From: Chondrilla cf. caribensis
Taxonomy: Eukaryota; Porifera; Demospongiae; Chondrillida; Chondrillidae
Length of the DNA stretch: 64,000 nucleotides
Direction of reading: 5' to 3'
Assembly: GCA_964020155.1 (NCBI GenBank)
Contig: OZ026548.1
Span: 3,177,397-3,241,396 of the forward strand
Numbering within the stretch: position 1 is the first letter of the stretch; every line of letters starts with the position of its first letter. Positions 38,110 to 51,580 of this stretch are shown here, in pieces. A model generated the notes under the pieces. That model had not been told where the DNA came from. It saw only the letters and a list, made by a program, of their open reading frames with translations, and made no database searches. Both the position numbers and the translations under genes were made by a program.

Positions 38110-38605
38110 CTTCTACTACGCAGCAAGGGCTATGACGTCATGTACAAATGTCTGCCAAGATGGACGTCACCATGGCTGACCAATTCGAGCTCCCGAACGA
38201 CGAATTGACGAACCCCCTTTCGGCGCAATGAGGAATCGAAATTCTGTACGTAAAAACTTTGACAGCCTTCCTGATGATCGTTTTAAGCTTACCGACGGCG
38301 CCTCACCCGGAACACCCGGCCCCTGAGTCAAAGAAACGTGAGTGTCATTCTTGTCCCTATCTCGGCAACTGCTGCCGATCTCGACGAAAGTCTTCCACCT
38401 CCGTCTGTGACGCGTCCGTGCCCCCTTCCGACGGGAGGGACGGATCGCGACCAGCCGGTTGTGAACTCGTGGAATTTGCGCACAAAGAAAGTGCAAATGG
38501 GCCATAAATCCGCGAGTGTCCCGACGAAAAGCAATTAGATGCGTGGGCGACCAACTTTCGACTCGCTATGGACCGGAAACAATTAACCTCGCTAACGCTC
38601 GGTAA
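38110..38605 (-). promoter_or_regulatory. Helitron 5' leader and presumed promoter
   Basis: A GC/CpG-rich 496-bp stretch between the 5' terminus and the ATG of the Rep gene, unlike the AT-rich interior. It holds a perfect CRE palindrome TGACGTCA (38133-38140), 24 bases upstream of the ATG, and a second GACGTCAC half at 38163-38170. Open frames on both strands here overlap one another and look like products of the base composition. Confidence 0.5.
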
Positions 38606-38865
38606 TAATATGTATGTAGATATATAATATTATATCTACAGACAAAATACATGTTGTCATATACGTATTAGTCATATGCATGTCGTAATTATAATTGTAG
38701 AGATCCAAACTTGAACCAATTTCTGATAGGACCTCATTATCTTGTGCCAATCTTATGACCTCATTGCGTAGCTGTACCTTTAGGGGTTCCATTCACCTGC
38801 CATTACTGTATATTAATCAACGGATAAAGTACTGTTGATTACAGAACAATCTCGTATCACCAAAT

Positions 38866-39195
38866 ACATTATTAAACCTATCTATAAGTCTACATCTGAC
38901 CTAAACAATTACAGGGGCATTCTCTAACTAAACATGTTGGGTAAAATTATCAATATCTCAAATAAAGATTGTATAAAGCTTTGATAGCATCCCACATCAT
39001 AATTCGTGGCACAGACTACAAGAATTAGGGATTAATCACAAGATAACCAGAATCCTACACTCAGTGTATGCCAAAAGCAGAGCTAGAGTATTGACCAACA
39101 ACATGCCACCTTTGCGATTCAGGAACAAAGTACAATATGTTTAATGTTTGTAGATGAAATTGTCCTTTTGGCAAATACACTGAACATGCTGCAGG
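38866..39195 (+). pseudogene. Degenerate non-LTR reverse transcriptase, unit 2
   Basis: Same RT blocks as in unit 1, with an in-frame loss of GGTTCT near the start and a shorter 3' end (it stops just after the ACATGCTGCAGGC block). Interrupted by stops. Confidence 0.7.
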
Positions 39196-39363
39196 CAAAG
39201 TATAGTAGGTAAGTGGAAGAAAGTCCTTATATCCTAATGTTTACTCAACATGTACTGGTGAAGATTCCATGCCCATTTCAGTTTCATGTTGGAAGGTGGG
39301 ATGTTGATGGCAGAGGAGAACACATCTAAGATACACACACATAATATCATACATATGTATACA

Positions 39364-39364
39364 C

Positions 39365-39461
<97 letters not shown>

Positions 39462-39463
39462 AC

Positions 39464-39517
<54 letters not shown>

Positions 39518-39590
39518 CAAACATACACACACATACAAAAAATACACACACACATACACAAACACACGGGTGCCAGCACACATGTAAACA
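39364..39590. repeat. (AC)n with internal poly-A, unit 2
   Basis: Long AC run with an A17-19 tract near 39499-39517. Unit 4 has the same arrangement at about 52078-52250, with a duplicated ATAATATCATACATATG block. Confidence 0.95.
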
Positions 39591-39710
39591 TATACACACA
39601 GCTAATTTTCACAGTATCTAACGGAACTAATACCATGCACAATAGGTAGATTTGCTTGTTCGTACTGAACATATAACATGCAATAATCTCATATATGTAT
39701 CCTGTTCGGA

Positions 39711-39771
39711 TGTGCTGCAGCAGATATAAGGTGTTTGTCTAATTAGTTAACACTTAATCTGCTGCAGTATG
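39711..39771 (+). ncRNA. Pre-miRNA-like hairpin, unit 2
   Basis: Same stem as at 24138-24198 with base changes confined to the loop. Confidence 0.4.
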
Positions 39772-42387
39772 CCTAGGCAGGATACAACTCAAATAAAATG
39801 CCTTGGTATAGACAATTTATACACCTTGTCTCATATACAATAGCATACGAAATAGAAAGTGCTTACCAATTTCCCACCTGGTTCTCAATCAATTGATCTT
39901 AACAATGTGAACCTGTCTGAAGACCTATGCTGCACCACATATCAGGGCAATCTCGTCTTTGATCCACATAATACCAATCACCCAAAAACCAGGATCCAAA
40001 TCCCCTTCACTGACTCTCAGACTGTCAGACTGTAACTTCCACAATAATCACCATTACTACTTCATTGATTTCACCATAATGAAAATTACCTTGTCTAGCA
40101 TGAAGCCTGACATGATGCACCTAGTAGTACAGTACATCTTATGTTTCAATTGTAGCAAGCAGGGATTTTGTCAGAGTGGTAACTTTCTTTTGAGAGTGTA
40201 TGTATTTGCTAAAAGGGTACATACTGAGTAAGTTGTACTGCACTCTCTGTGTAGGTGAATAAGCACACAGAAAGTATAATACATACCACATTTAGGAGTA
40301 AACAATGCCCTTCAGTACAGATCAACCCACTTTGGGAGTCATCTGACCATAGGACATTTCCAAGTCCCAAATTTCAAACTACAACATAGGGCATTTGTAT
40401 TAGATACCGCCCATGATATCCAAGAAAAGGAAAAGAATTGTACTTTGTGGATCTTGAGGCTTTTGCATCAAATACACTGTGGAGATGAAAAGCCCATAAC
40501 TTTTTAACATGTATGTACAGTACAGAGAGTGGGAATAGGTACAGTAATAATAGTGAAACCAAACTACGGGGACAACTAGCAGGTGGAGTGTTTATCCGCA
40601 CTTGGGGAATTCAAGGGTAAAAGTCAACTTCCAACAAGCTAAGAGTAAATAGTAGTAGCATATGGAACCTTCCCCACCCCACCCCATGGTCATCTGTGTA
40701 CCTAATCAAAGGGTGTAGTTTCCACAAGAAGACTGCAAATCACATCACAACCAGTACGCAACAGGATGTGGGGATGTGAACTTCCTTTATGTGATGGCTG
40801 AGTGGTTTCTCCATTAAGTTAGCATAAACAGAACATGTAAGGCTTGATGACTAGCAATGGCATCCGTATGGATTGGAAATCTCATTAAACTTTCACACAG
40901 TCAAACACGAGCTGTCTATGAAGGACTGTACTTGCAAGAGAGTTGCACCATACCCCTAAACATGACAGTATGTAGTCCTTGTGCCCTTGTTCCCATATGT
41001 CACTTCTGCTGGATTTAGCTATGATGTAATCTGTTGCACGTACAGGGATTATCTATAATACAAATTATTTCAAAATAAAATTAAAGCCTGCCCGAAAGGA
41101 AAGAATCGCACTCCACAAATCAAAATTGTAGATGTCGAGTATTTAATTTCACCAAATACACACAGAGATGAAATATATCCATAATTCTCTAACATGTACG
41201 TACAGTACAGAGAGTGGAACTTGAGTGGAGGGGGTGGGTATTACGTAACCCCACAATCAAGGTTCAGGGTTCATCAGGGCGGAGAGAATGATTGCAAGTG
41301 TCAAAGAGTGAACCATATACTGACGTGAGATTGTAGCATGTCTGAATCACACTCTATATCAGTACTGTAGATGCTGAGTGTTTTGTACCAAATACAGTAG
41401 AGATATTATATGCCTCCAATTCTCTAACATGTACATATTGTACAGAGAGTGATAATAGGTACAGTGATATATTGAAACCAAGCCACAAGGATAACTTGAA
41501 GAACGATAAAAAACTATAACACTCTGTACTGGTAATGTTTAGGCGGGGTTATGGTAGGAGGGCACAATGTTCATCTGTAGAATGGAGATGGGGTTATCAT
41601 CCTCACTAGAGGACTTCAAAGGTAACAGTCCACTTTAAAAAACAGCTAAGAGTACAAAGTGGAAATATACAAAGTTTCCCTGTACTCCACCCCCATCTAT
41701 GGGGATAATCTGATGAGGGAGTTTGCCCCATAAGTCTTCTGGGCATCCCAGCCAGCACACAACAGGATACTTGTGGGAATGTACATTTCCTGTATGTAGG
41801 GTTGAGTGGTTTCTCCAATAACCTAGCATAAACAGAAGATGTAAGGCTTAGCAAAGACTGGCAATGGCATTCATATGCATTGAAAGTTCTATAGCAGTAC
41901 AGTACTTACTCAAACACTTTCCTTATACAGTTTCAGACACAGTATAATAGTTTGTATAGACGTTTAATGAAAGATTTTCACACGATCCAATCTCAAAAAC
42001 AGTCAAAATTATAACTATTATCATCATAATTATAGTAGTACAATAAATTAATTACATTTGCAAGTACAAAACCTGCCATTATACACTGTACATAGACTTC
42101 ACATGTTAGTATTATACATACACGTAATGTTAACATTGCAGACTCTATGTAACAGATAAGCAAATTAAGGAAATACATACACTTCAACCATGCAGACTAT
42201 ACAATAAAGACTCAATATTATCACCATATTAAAGATTATATGTCATGTACATACATAATACTCAATACTAGGACTAAATAAGAAAATTCTCAACAACTAT
42301 GTACTGCACATAAAGTGTGCAAATCAGGGTATGAACAAACAAGACATTCACCAGTAAGGTTTGATCACTCTTCATGGTCAACACATA

Positions 42388-42569
42388 CAGTGAATTCTCG
42401 TTAATCTGCCACTGCTGTACCCACCAAATCTTTAAACCCACCACAATTTCCCAATACCAATATAATGTACATACAAGTACGTACCAATGGATATCCAGTT
42501 AATCCATCAAATGCGTTAATCCACAATATTCTTCGACAACGAATTGCACAGATTAACAAGACTTCACTG
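42388..42569. mobile_element. Short Tigger-like MITE inside unit 2, 182 bp
   Basis: Left end CAGTGAATTCTCGTTAATCTG; right end complemented CAGTGAAGTCTTGTTAATCTG; TA on both sides. The same relic lies in unit 4 (about 55077-55258), and units 0, 1 and 3 hold versions whose left end has decayed. Confidence 0.75.
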
Positions 42570-43227
42570 TATGTGTATGCATATGTGTCTATTTGACTAA
42601 AACACTATTTATAAACTTAAATTTATATCATCTTGTACATACGTATGTAAATTATAACAATATAGTCTATCAGAGTTACTAGATATGGAGTGAACCAGTT
42701 CAGAGCTTAGGGTAGGAACACTAACTGTTTACTTGTATGATCTGGGAAGACAGAGGAAATGCTCCCCTCCACTCCCTTTCCTCACAACAACACCTTGCAT
42801 ACACTGCACTGTGTGATGGTACTACAATACTAGTAGGATTTTACTCTGGGACTTGCATATGTTTGGGGGAGGGGGAGTGGCTCACTACAAACTATGATGG
42901 TGATCAACTTTACATCAATTCTACTTTGTCAAAGGTATCTTTTTTGGAGGGAATGGGGAACATATCCCAAATTTCCCCCTAAGTAAACCCTCCTTGAGTA
43001 TGTACGTCCTGTTTGTTATGGTTGTACAATCAAAAGATTGTACAAAAATCCCTCAATCTCCATTTTACTGATTACATCATATCCTGTGAGATGACCACAG
43101 AAACCATATGTTTAGCTGTCAGAGCTTACTATAAAAGGAGCAACAAAAGGGCAGTTGTCATCAGCAGCAAAAGAAAAACTATTGAAATTTGAAGAATAAG
43201 TGGCTTTCCTTACTAAATTCTACAGAG

Positions 43228-43467
43228 ATGGATCCAGTTGTTAAGAAGTGAGTACAACTTTTATGTAACATATGTATTATGAATACAGCTGGTAGGGTAT
43301 CATTATGTACCAAAGTTATTATTGCTGTCTGAATAGTGTGAGGAAACTGGTGCTAATTGTATGCTTTTACTTTCAACAGATCAACTCAGGAACCTGCATG
43401 CAGCATCCAGATGAATACCAACCCAACAATGTCTGGTGTAACTCCTAGAAGCTGCGTCATATTGTGA
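43228..43467 (+). CDS. CaaX-box microgene, unit 2
   Basis: Exons 43228-43247 and 43380-43467, intron 132 bp. Coding bases are identical to the other units. TATA box at 43130-43138. Confidence 0.5.
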
Positions 43468-44520
43468 ACGACTTTTTTTACAAACAGACCCTGAAACTAA
43501 CTGTCAACGCAGAACAAAACATACTGACAACATTTTGCCGATTTTGTGTGTCCTATGTCCTCGTCTATTCCTTAATTTATTCCTAACTTTCATGTATTTA
43601 TATTCCTATTTTTACAATGATGGTTTGAACGATGTGAATATTATACCAGTGTGTGATAAAAACAAGCATGTGATACTCCGTTACATACGATTGATCCTAT
43701 CTCGGGCGGCAAATTGTGAGGAAATAAATTTTATATTTATTATAAAAAATACATGGAATTTCCGAGGGAAAGTTGTAGGGGTAGTATGTTAGATCTAGCG
43801 GGGTAAGCATGGATATGCGTCAGTGATAAAGCGATGCAGCTGGTGCAGGCCCTATCAATGTTATTTTCTGACTCAATTTGTCGACAGCTATATCGACTTC
43901 GATCCAGCAGTAAACAGCACAACCAAAGAGATCTAGATACATAATAAAGTACAGAATTATTTACTTGGCGAGATCTTCGTAGCACGTTGTGCCGTTCTGT
44001 CATGCTAGAGCGTCCAGAAAATCCAAAGATCCGATGGAACAATCAGAAATAGACCACTACTAAGTCCCACGCCGAGAGGCATTGTGCAACACACCCTGAG
44101 TTCTTCCGATCGCGTGTCGTCCGCGTAACAACTACGTTTGGATAGTCTAGCTAGCTAGACTAACGTTTGGCCTGTGGAAATGTCTATAAAAACTGTTTGA
44201 ACGGCTCCTATATAAACACACAACATATCACCTTTCATTGAATTTCCAGATCTTAAAGTAGATAAAATGCATGTATGTAGATATATATAGCTACAGATAA
44301 AATACATGTTGTCATATAATAGTCATATGCATGTTGTTATTATAATTGTAGAGATCAAAACTTGAACCAATTTTCGATAGGAACTCCTTATCTCATTCCA
44401 ATCTTATGACCATATTGCTTGAATGACTGCACCTTTAGGGGGTTCCATTCACCTGCCATACCTTATATTAATCAACGGATAAAGTACTGTTGATTACAGA
44501 ACAATCTCATATCACCGAAT

Positions 44521-44890
44521 CCATTGTTAAACCTATCTATAAGTCTGGTTCTACATCTGACCTAAACAATTACAGGGGCATTCTCTAACTAAACATGTTG
44601 GGTAAAATTATCAATTTCTCAAATAAAGATTTTACAAAGCTTTGATAGCATCCCACATCATAATTCGTGGCTCAGACTACAAGAATTAGGGATTAATCAC
44701 AAGATAACCAGAATCCTACACTCAGTGTATGCCAAAAGCAGAGCTAGAGTATTGACCAACAACATGCCACCTTTGTGATTCAGGAACAAAGTACAATCTG
44801 TTTAATGTTTGTAGATGAAATTGTCCTTTTGGCAAATACTCTGGACATGCTGCAGGCTCAACTCAACTCTGCCCAATCATTTTTGTACTC
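44521..44890 (+). pseudogene. Degenerate non-LTR reverse transcriptase, unit 3
   Basis: Same fragments and stops as in unit 1, with a few base changes. Confidence 0.7.
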
Positions 44891-45158
44891 TGAGCAGTCT
44901 GAAAGTCAATACCATCAAACAAAAATCAGAAAGGATAGGAAGCTAAGTGACAAACACATAACTTTGAGATACCATCAGTGTTGACATGTAAATGTATAGT
45001 AGGTAAGTGGAAGAATGTCCTTATATCCTAATGTTTACTCAACATGTACTGGTGGAGATTCCATGCCCATTTCAGTTTCATGTTGGAAGGTGGGACGTTG
45101 ATGGCAGAGGAGAACACATCTAAGATACACACACAATATTATACATAATATTATGTAT

Positions 45159-45167
45159 ACACAACAC

Positions 45168-45229
<62 letters not shown>

Positions 45230-45380
45230 ACACACACACGCAGACACACACACAAACACACACACACACACGTACACACACAAACACACACATACACACA
45301 CACGCATACACACACACACACAAACACACGCATACATACACACACAAAAATACACACACACACACACACACACAAACACA
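45159..45380. repeat. Compound (AC)n microsatellite, unit 3
   Basis: Same interruptions as in unit 1, with a few more AC units and one C-to-T change. Confidence 0.95.
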
Positions 45381-45518
45381 CGGGTGCCAGCACACATATA
45401 AACATATACACAGCTAATTTTCACAGTATCTAACGAAACTAATACCATGCACAATAGGTAGATTTGCTTGTTTGTCCTGAACATGTAACATGCAATATTC
45501 TCATATATCCCGTTTGGA

Positions 45519-45579
45519 TGTGCTGCAGCAGATATAAGGTGTTTGTTTGATTAGCTAACACTTAATCTGCTGCAGTATG
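45519..45579 (+). ncRNA. Pre-miRNA-like hairpin, unit 3
   Basis: Identical in stem and loop to the unit 1 hairpin. Confidence 0.4.
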
Positions 45580-46846
45580 CCTAGGCAGGATACAACTTAA
45601 ATATTATGTCCTGGTATAGACAATTTATACACCTTGTCTCATATATAATAGCATGTGAAATAGAAAGTACTTACCAATTTCCCACCTGGTTCTCAATCGA
45701 TTAATCTTAACAATGTGAACCTGTCTGGAGACCTGTGCTGCACCACACATCGTGGCACTCTCCTCTTTGATCCGCATAATATCAATCATCCAAAACCAGG
45801 ATCCAAATCCCCTTCACTGACTCTCAGACTGTCAGACTGTAACTTCCACAATAATCACCATTACCACTTTATTGATTTCACCATAATGAAAATTACCTTG
45901 TCTAGCATGAAGCCTGACAAGATGCACCTAGTAGTACAGTACATCTTATGTTTCAATTGTAGCAAGCAGGGATTTTGTTAGAGTGGTAACTTTCTTTGAG
46001 AGTGTATGCATATGCTAAAAGGGTACTTACTGAGTAAGTTGTACTGCACTCTCTGTGTAGGTGAATAAGCACACAGAAAGTATAATACATACCACGTTTA
46101 GGAGCAAACAATACCCTTCAGTACAGATCAACCCACTTTGGAGGTCATCTTACCACAGGACATTTCCAAGTCCCAAATTTCAAACTACAGCATAGGGCAT
46201 TTATATTAGATACCACCCATGATATCCAAGAAAAGGAAAAGAATTGTACTTTGTGGATCTTGAGTATTTTGCACCAAATACACTGTGGAGATGAAAAGCC
46301 CATAACTTTCTAACATGTATGTACAGTACAGAGTGTGGAAATAGGTACAGTAATAATAGTGAAACCAAACTACAGGAATAACTAGCAGGTGGAGTGTTTA
46401 TCCTCACTTGGGGAATTCAAGGGTAAAAGTCAACTTCCAACCAGCTACGAGTAAATAGTAGTAGCATATGGAACCTCCCCCCACCCCACCCCATGTTCAT
46501 CTGTGTACCTAATCAAAGGGTGTAGTTTCCACAAGAAGACTGCAAATCACACCCAAACCAGTACATAACAGGAAGTGGAGGCGTGAACTTCCTTTATGAG
46601 ATGGTTGAGTGGTTTCTCCATTAAGTTAGCAAAAACAGAACATGTAAGGCTTAATGACTAGCAATGGCATCCGTATGGATTGGAAATCTCATTAAAATTT
46701 CACACAGTCAAACACGAGCTGTCTATGAAGGACTGTACTTGCAAAAGAGTTGCACCATACCGCTAAACGTGACAGTATGCAGTCCTATACGAAAGCTAAG
46801 TGGAATTCAGCCTGCTGGGAGAGAAAGGAGAAAAGTGAAAACCCGG

Positions 46847-46922
46847 CAACTGCGGGACTCGAACCCAGGGTGTCTAACTAAAGCCACCATAAAGAGAGTT
46901 ACACCATACCGCTAAATGTGAC
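46847..46922 (-). repeat. tRNA-like (SINE head) segment, unit 3
   Basis: Second copy of the A-unit-specific A-box/B-box segment described in unit 1. Confidence 0.5.
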
Positions 46923-49900
46923 AGCATGTGGTCCTTGTGCCCTTGTTCCCATATGTCACTTCTGCTGGATTTAGCTATGATACAATCCGTTGCACATACA
47001 GGGAGTACCTATATACTTATTATTCCAACATGAGACTGAAGCATGCCTGAAGGAAAAGGTTCACACTTCACAATTCAGCATTGTAGATCTTAAGTATTTT
47101 GCTGAGAGTGTTTCAATGACATACATTTATGTGTTCACAGTTGTGCCTGACAATTAACCCCGATATCATCATGGGTATTGAGTTTACCTTTGCAAATCAT
47201 ACATTACCACAAGTATATAAGTACAGTGATATGCAGTACAAATCGCTATCAAGTACCTTCAATAATGGCAGATCAAATCTGTACATGTTTTCAGAGATAC
47301 GTGAGTACTGGTTGACATTATGTACATGAGGTATGTATGTACGTACCAAGTGAAGTGTACGCATATGTACTATGTACTAGGGAGGATTTCATGTCCATTT
47401 CAGTTTCATGTTGGGAGGTGGGATTATATTACAAGATCAGAACACCTCTAAATACGTACTGGTTACTACACATTCTATGTGCTGTATTGCGTTTACTGCT
47501 CAAGACTTAAGTGTGTGAAGCACCCGAGGGCGAGTGCAGTGAATGGAGCAAGGTGGCAAGGAGGGTGTGTAGTGAGTGGCTTATCGCAAATAACTGCCAA
47601 GAAAGTACGTTTGAATTAATATACTATTTCTCCCCTCGCTTCAATAATTTCAGTAATTTTGATTCTCTTCCTATAAAATGGGCTAGGATAGGCATTTGCA
47701 GCCTTCCAGCATTATGAAGTAAGCGTAAGCGATTTGATTCCGATGTGGAGGATGATGATTTCCAAGAACCAAGTATGGTAACCACACAAAACATGCTATA
47801 TCCTGGTCACATAACAGAAGACTTACTTGGTGTATTCTGTTCATCATCCCCAACAGTATTGGTATGGGTTGAAGCCAATTCCCTCTGTCATCTAATTGGT
47901 TTAACAAGGTCACTCACTCACTTATCGTATTATTCGGGAAAGTTTCAATAATGTATGTAGTGTTTGAGCTCTTAGGTATGCAGACCTTAGTTCATTTCAA
48001 CTTCAGTCATTAATGTTCAACCAATATTAATGTAATATTACAGTATCATCTGTACGTTTTCACGTACTACAATAGCTATTTCATATATAAAACTCAAGAA
48101 ATGATGACAGAATCTTCCGAATTTGAAATTCTGTCGCACATAAGTTGACAGAAAAGCAATTACGATATAATCACTAATAGCCAAGCAAAAATCCTTTGAT
48201 TAACACTGTAGAGGAGTTGAAAGGTATCATTGCAGACACTTGCTTGGATGTAATTTGAGTGGAGGGGGTGGGTATTACGTAACCCCACAATTAAGGTTCA
48301 GGGTTCATCAGGGCGGAGAGAATGATTGCAAGTGTTATAGAGTGAACCATATACTGACGTGAGATTGTAGCATGTCTAAATCACACTCTATATCAGTACT
48401 GTAGATGCTGAGTGTTTTGCACCAAATACAGTAGAGATATTATATGCCTCCTCTGACATGTACATATTGTACAGAGAGTGATAATAGGTACAGTAATGAT
48501 ATACGTAACAAAACCAAGCCACAAGGATAACTGGAAGAACCATACAAAACTACAACACTCTGTACTGGTAATGTTTAGGTGGGGTTATGGTAGGAGGGGC
48601 ACAATGTTCATCTGTAGAATGGAGATGGGGTTATCATCCTCACTAGAGGACTTCAAAGGTAACAGTCCACTTTCAAAAACAGCTAAGAGTACCAAGTGGA
48701 AATATACAAAGTTTCCCCCCCACTCCACCCCCATCTATGGGGATAATCTGAGGGGGGAGTTCGCCCCATAAGTCTTCTGGGCATCCCAGCCAGCACACAA
48801 CAGGATACTTGTGGGAATGTACATTTCCTGTATGTAGGGTTGAGTGGTTTCTCCATTAACCTAGCATAAACAGAAGATGTAAGGCTTAGCAATGACTGGC
48901 AATGTCATTCATATGCATTGAAAGTTCTATAGCAGTACAGTACTTACTCAAACACTTTCCTTATACAGTTTCAGACACAGTATAATAGTTTGTATAGATG
49001 TTTAATGAAAGATTTTCACACAATCCAATCTCAAAAACAGTCAAAATTATAACTATTATCATCATAATTATAGTAGTACAATAAGTTAATTACATTTGCA
49101 AGTACAAAACCTACCATTATACACTGTACATGGACTTTTCATGTTAGTGCTATACGTACAAGTAACATTAACATTGCAGACTCTATGTAACAGATAAGCG
49201 AATTAAGGAAATACATACACTTCAACCATGCAGACTATACAATAAAGACTCAATATTATCACCATATTAAAGATTATACGCCATGTACATACATAATACT
49301 CAATACTAGGACTAGATAATAAAATTCTCAACAACTATGTACCACACATAAAGTGTGCAAATCAGGGTATGAACAAACAAGACATTCACCAGTAAGGTTG
49401 ATCACTCTACATGGTCAACACTTAAAGTGAATCACTGCTTTATCCGCCAAATCTTTAAACCCACCACAATTTCCCAATACCAATATAATGTACAAGTACG
49501 TACGTACCAATGGATATCCAGTTAATCCATCAAATGCGTTAATCCACAATATTCTTTGACAACGAATTGCACAGATTAACAAGACTTCACTGTATGTGTA
49601 TGCATATGTGTCTATTTGACTAAAACACTATTTATAAACCTAAACTTATATCATCTTGTACATACGTATGTAAATTATAACAATACAATTACAATACAGA
49701 CTATCAGAGTTACTAGATATGGAGTGAACCAGTTCAGGGCTTAGGGTATGTCCACTAACTGTTTACTTGTATGATCTGGGAAGACAGAGGAAATGCTCCC
49801 CTCCACTCCCTCAGCTCACAACAACACCTTGCATACACTGCACTGTGTGATGGTACTACAATACTAGTAGGATTTTACTCTGAGACTTGCACTATGTGCA

Positions 49901-50229
49901 CTATGCATTCACTTTACATCAATTCTACTTTGTCAAAGGTATCTTTTGGAGGGAATGGGGAATATACCCCAAATTTCCCCCTAAGCAAACCCTCCTTGAG
50001 TATGTATGTCCTGTTTGTTATGGTTGTACAATCAAAAGATTGTACAAAAATCCCTCAATCTCCATTTTACTGATTACATCATATCCTGTGAGATGACCAC
50101 AGAAACCATATGTTTAGCTGTCAGAGCTTACTATAAAAGGAGCAACAAAAGGGCAGTTGTCATCAGCAGCAAAAGAAAAATTATTGAAATTTGAAGAATA
50201 AGTGGCTTTCCTTACTAAATTCTACAAAG

Positions 50230-50521
50230 ATGGATCCAGTTGTTAAGAAGTGAGTACAACTTTTATGTAGCAATGAATACAGCTGGTAGGGAGGTCAATA
50301 GTGGGTATCAATGTGCATGGAAATTTTCACCCTGCTGAGATTAATAACACGCATCGTTATGTACCAAAGTTATTATTGCTGTCTGAACAGTGTGAGGAAA
50401 CTGGTGCTAATTGTATGCTTTTACTTTCAACAGATCAACTCAGGAACCTGCATGCAGCATCCAGATGAATACCAACCCAACAATGTCTGGTGTAACTCCT
50501 AGAAGCTGCGTCATATTGTGA
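50230..50521 (+). CDS. CaaX-box microgene, unit 3
   Basis: Exons 50230-50249 and 50434-50521, intron 184 bp. Identical coding bases; the leader has CTACAAAG where the other units have CTACAGAG just before the ATG. TATA box at 50132-50140. Confidence 0.5.
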
Positions 50522-51580
50522 ACGACTTTTTTACAAACAGACCCTGAAACTAACTGTCAACGCAGAACAAAACATACTGACAACATTTTGCCGATTTTGT
50601 GTGTCCTATGTCCTTGTCTATTAATTTATTCCTAACTTTCATGTATTTATATTCCTTTTTTACAATGATGGTTTGAACGATGTGAATATTATACCATACT
50701 CCGTTACATACTATTGATCCTATATCGGGCGGCAAATTGTGAGGAAACAAATTTTATCATTATTATACAAAGCATGGAATTTCCGAGGGAAAGTTGTAGG
50801 GGTAAGTATGTTAGATCTAGCGGGGTAAGCATGGATATGCGTCAGTGATAAAGCGATGCAGCTGGTGTAGGCCCAATCAATGTTATCAATTTGTCGACAG
50901 CTATATCGACTTCGATCCAGCACTAAACACAGCACAACCAAAGAGACCTACATACATAATAAAGTACAGAATTATTTACTTGGCGAGATCTTCGTAGCAC
51001 GTTGTGCCGTTCTGTCATGCTAGAGCGTCCAGAAAATCCAAAGATCCGATGGAACAATCAGAAATAGATCACTACTAAGTCCCACGCCGAGAGGCATTGT
51101 GCAACACACCCTGAGTTCTTCCGATCGCGTGTCGTCCGCGTAACAACTACGTTTGGATAGTCTAGCTAGCTAGCTAGACTAACGTTTGGCCTGCGGAAAT
51201 GTCTATAAAAACTGTACGAACGTGTTCACTAGGTACAGGGGAGTTCGATATAACAGGATCCTAAACACACAACACATCAGCTTCCATTGAATTTCCAGAT
51301 CTTAAAGTAGATAAAATATAATATGTATGTAGATATATAATATTATATCTACAGACAAAATACATGTTGTCATATACGTATTAGTCATATGCATGTCGTA
51401 ATTATAATTGTAGAGATCCAAACTTGAACCAATTTCTGATAGGACCTCATTATCTTGTGCCAATCTTATGACCTCATTGCGTAGCTGTACCTTTAGGGGT
51501 TCCATTCACCTGCCATTACTGTATATTAATCAACGGATAAAGTACTGTTGATTACAGAACAATCTCGTATCACCAAATAC

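Larger units (their letters stand above)
29938..38605 (-). mobile_element. Autonomous Helitron, 8668 bp, minus orientation
   Basis: Ends were placed by comparing the filled site with the empty A/B junction at 51311-51325, where AGATAAAATA runs straight into TAATATG. On the minus strand the element starts TTACCGAGCG and ends CACACCTAG, inserted between A and T without target duplication, as Helitrons do. Seven bases before the CTAG end is a small hairpin (TGAAC-GTG-GTTCA, 29945-29957), the usual Helitron 3' signal. The 5' end is TT rather than the canonical TC. ACCTCGCTA occurs near both ends in the same orientation (29960-29968 and 38586-38594). The element holds an RPA-like gene and a leader-2A-PHD-Rep-helicase gene, both without stops, so it is probably recent and may be active. 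Confidence 0.93.
38606..44268. repeat. Tandem-array unit 2 (B type, 5.7 kb)
   Basis: Right neighbour of the Helitron. Compared with A units it lacks the tRNA-like insertion and about 1.3 kb before TTGAGTGGAGGGGGTGGG. It includes an RT relic (about 38866-39195), an AC/poly-A repeat, the hairpin, a complete Tigger-like MITE and the CaaX microgene. It ends in the B/A junction AGATAAAATGCATG. Unit 4 is nearly identical. Confidence 0.9.
44269..51317. repeat. Tandem-array unit 3 (A type, 7.05 kb)
   Basis: Near-identical to unit 1 in order and content, including the interrupted AC repeat and tRNA-like segment. Its right end joins unit 4 directly (AGATAAAATATAATATG), giving the empty site for the Helitron. 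Confidence 0.9.

Noticed and set aside
38167..38554. Overlapping frames of 60-110 residues on both strands in the Helitron 5' leader
   Set aside because: High GC lowers stop frequency; the frames overlap on both strands and match no family.
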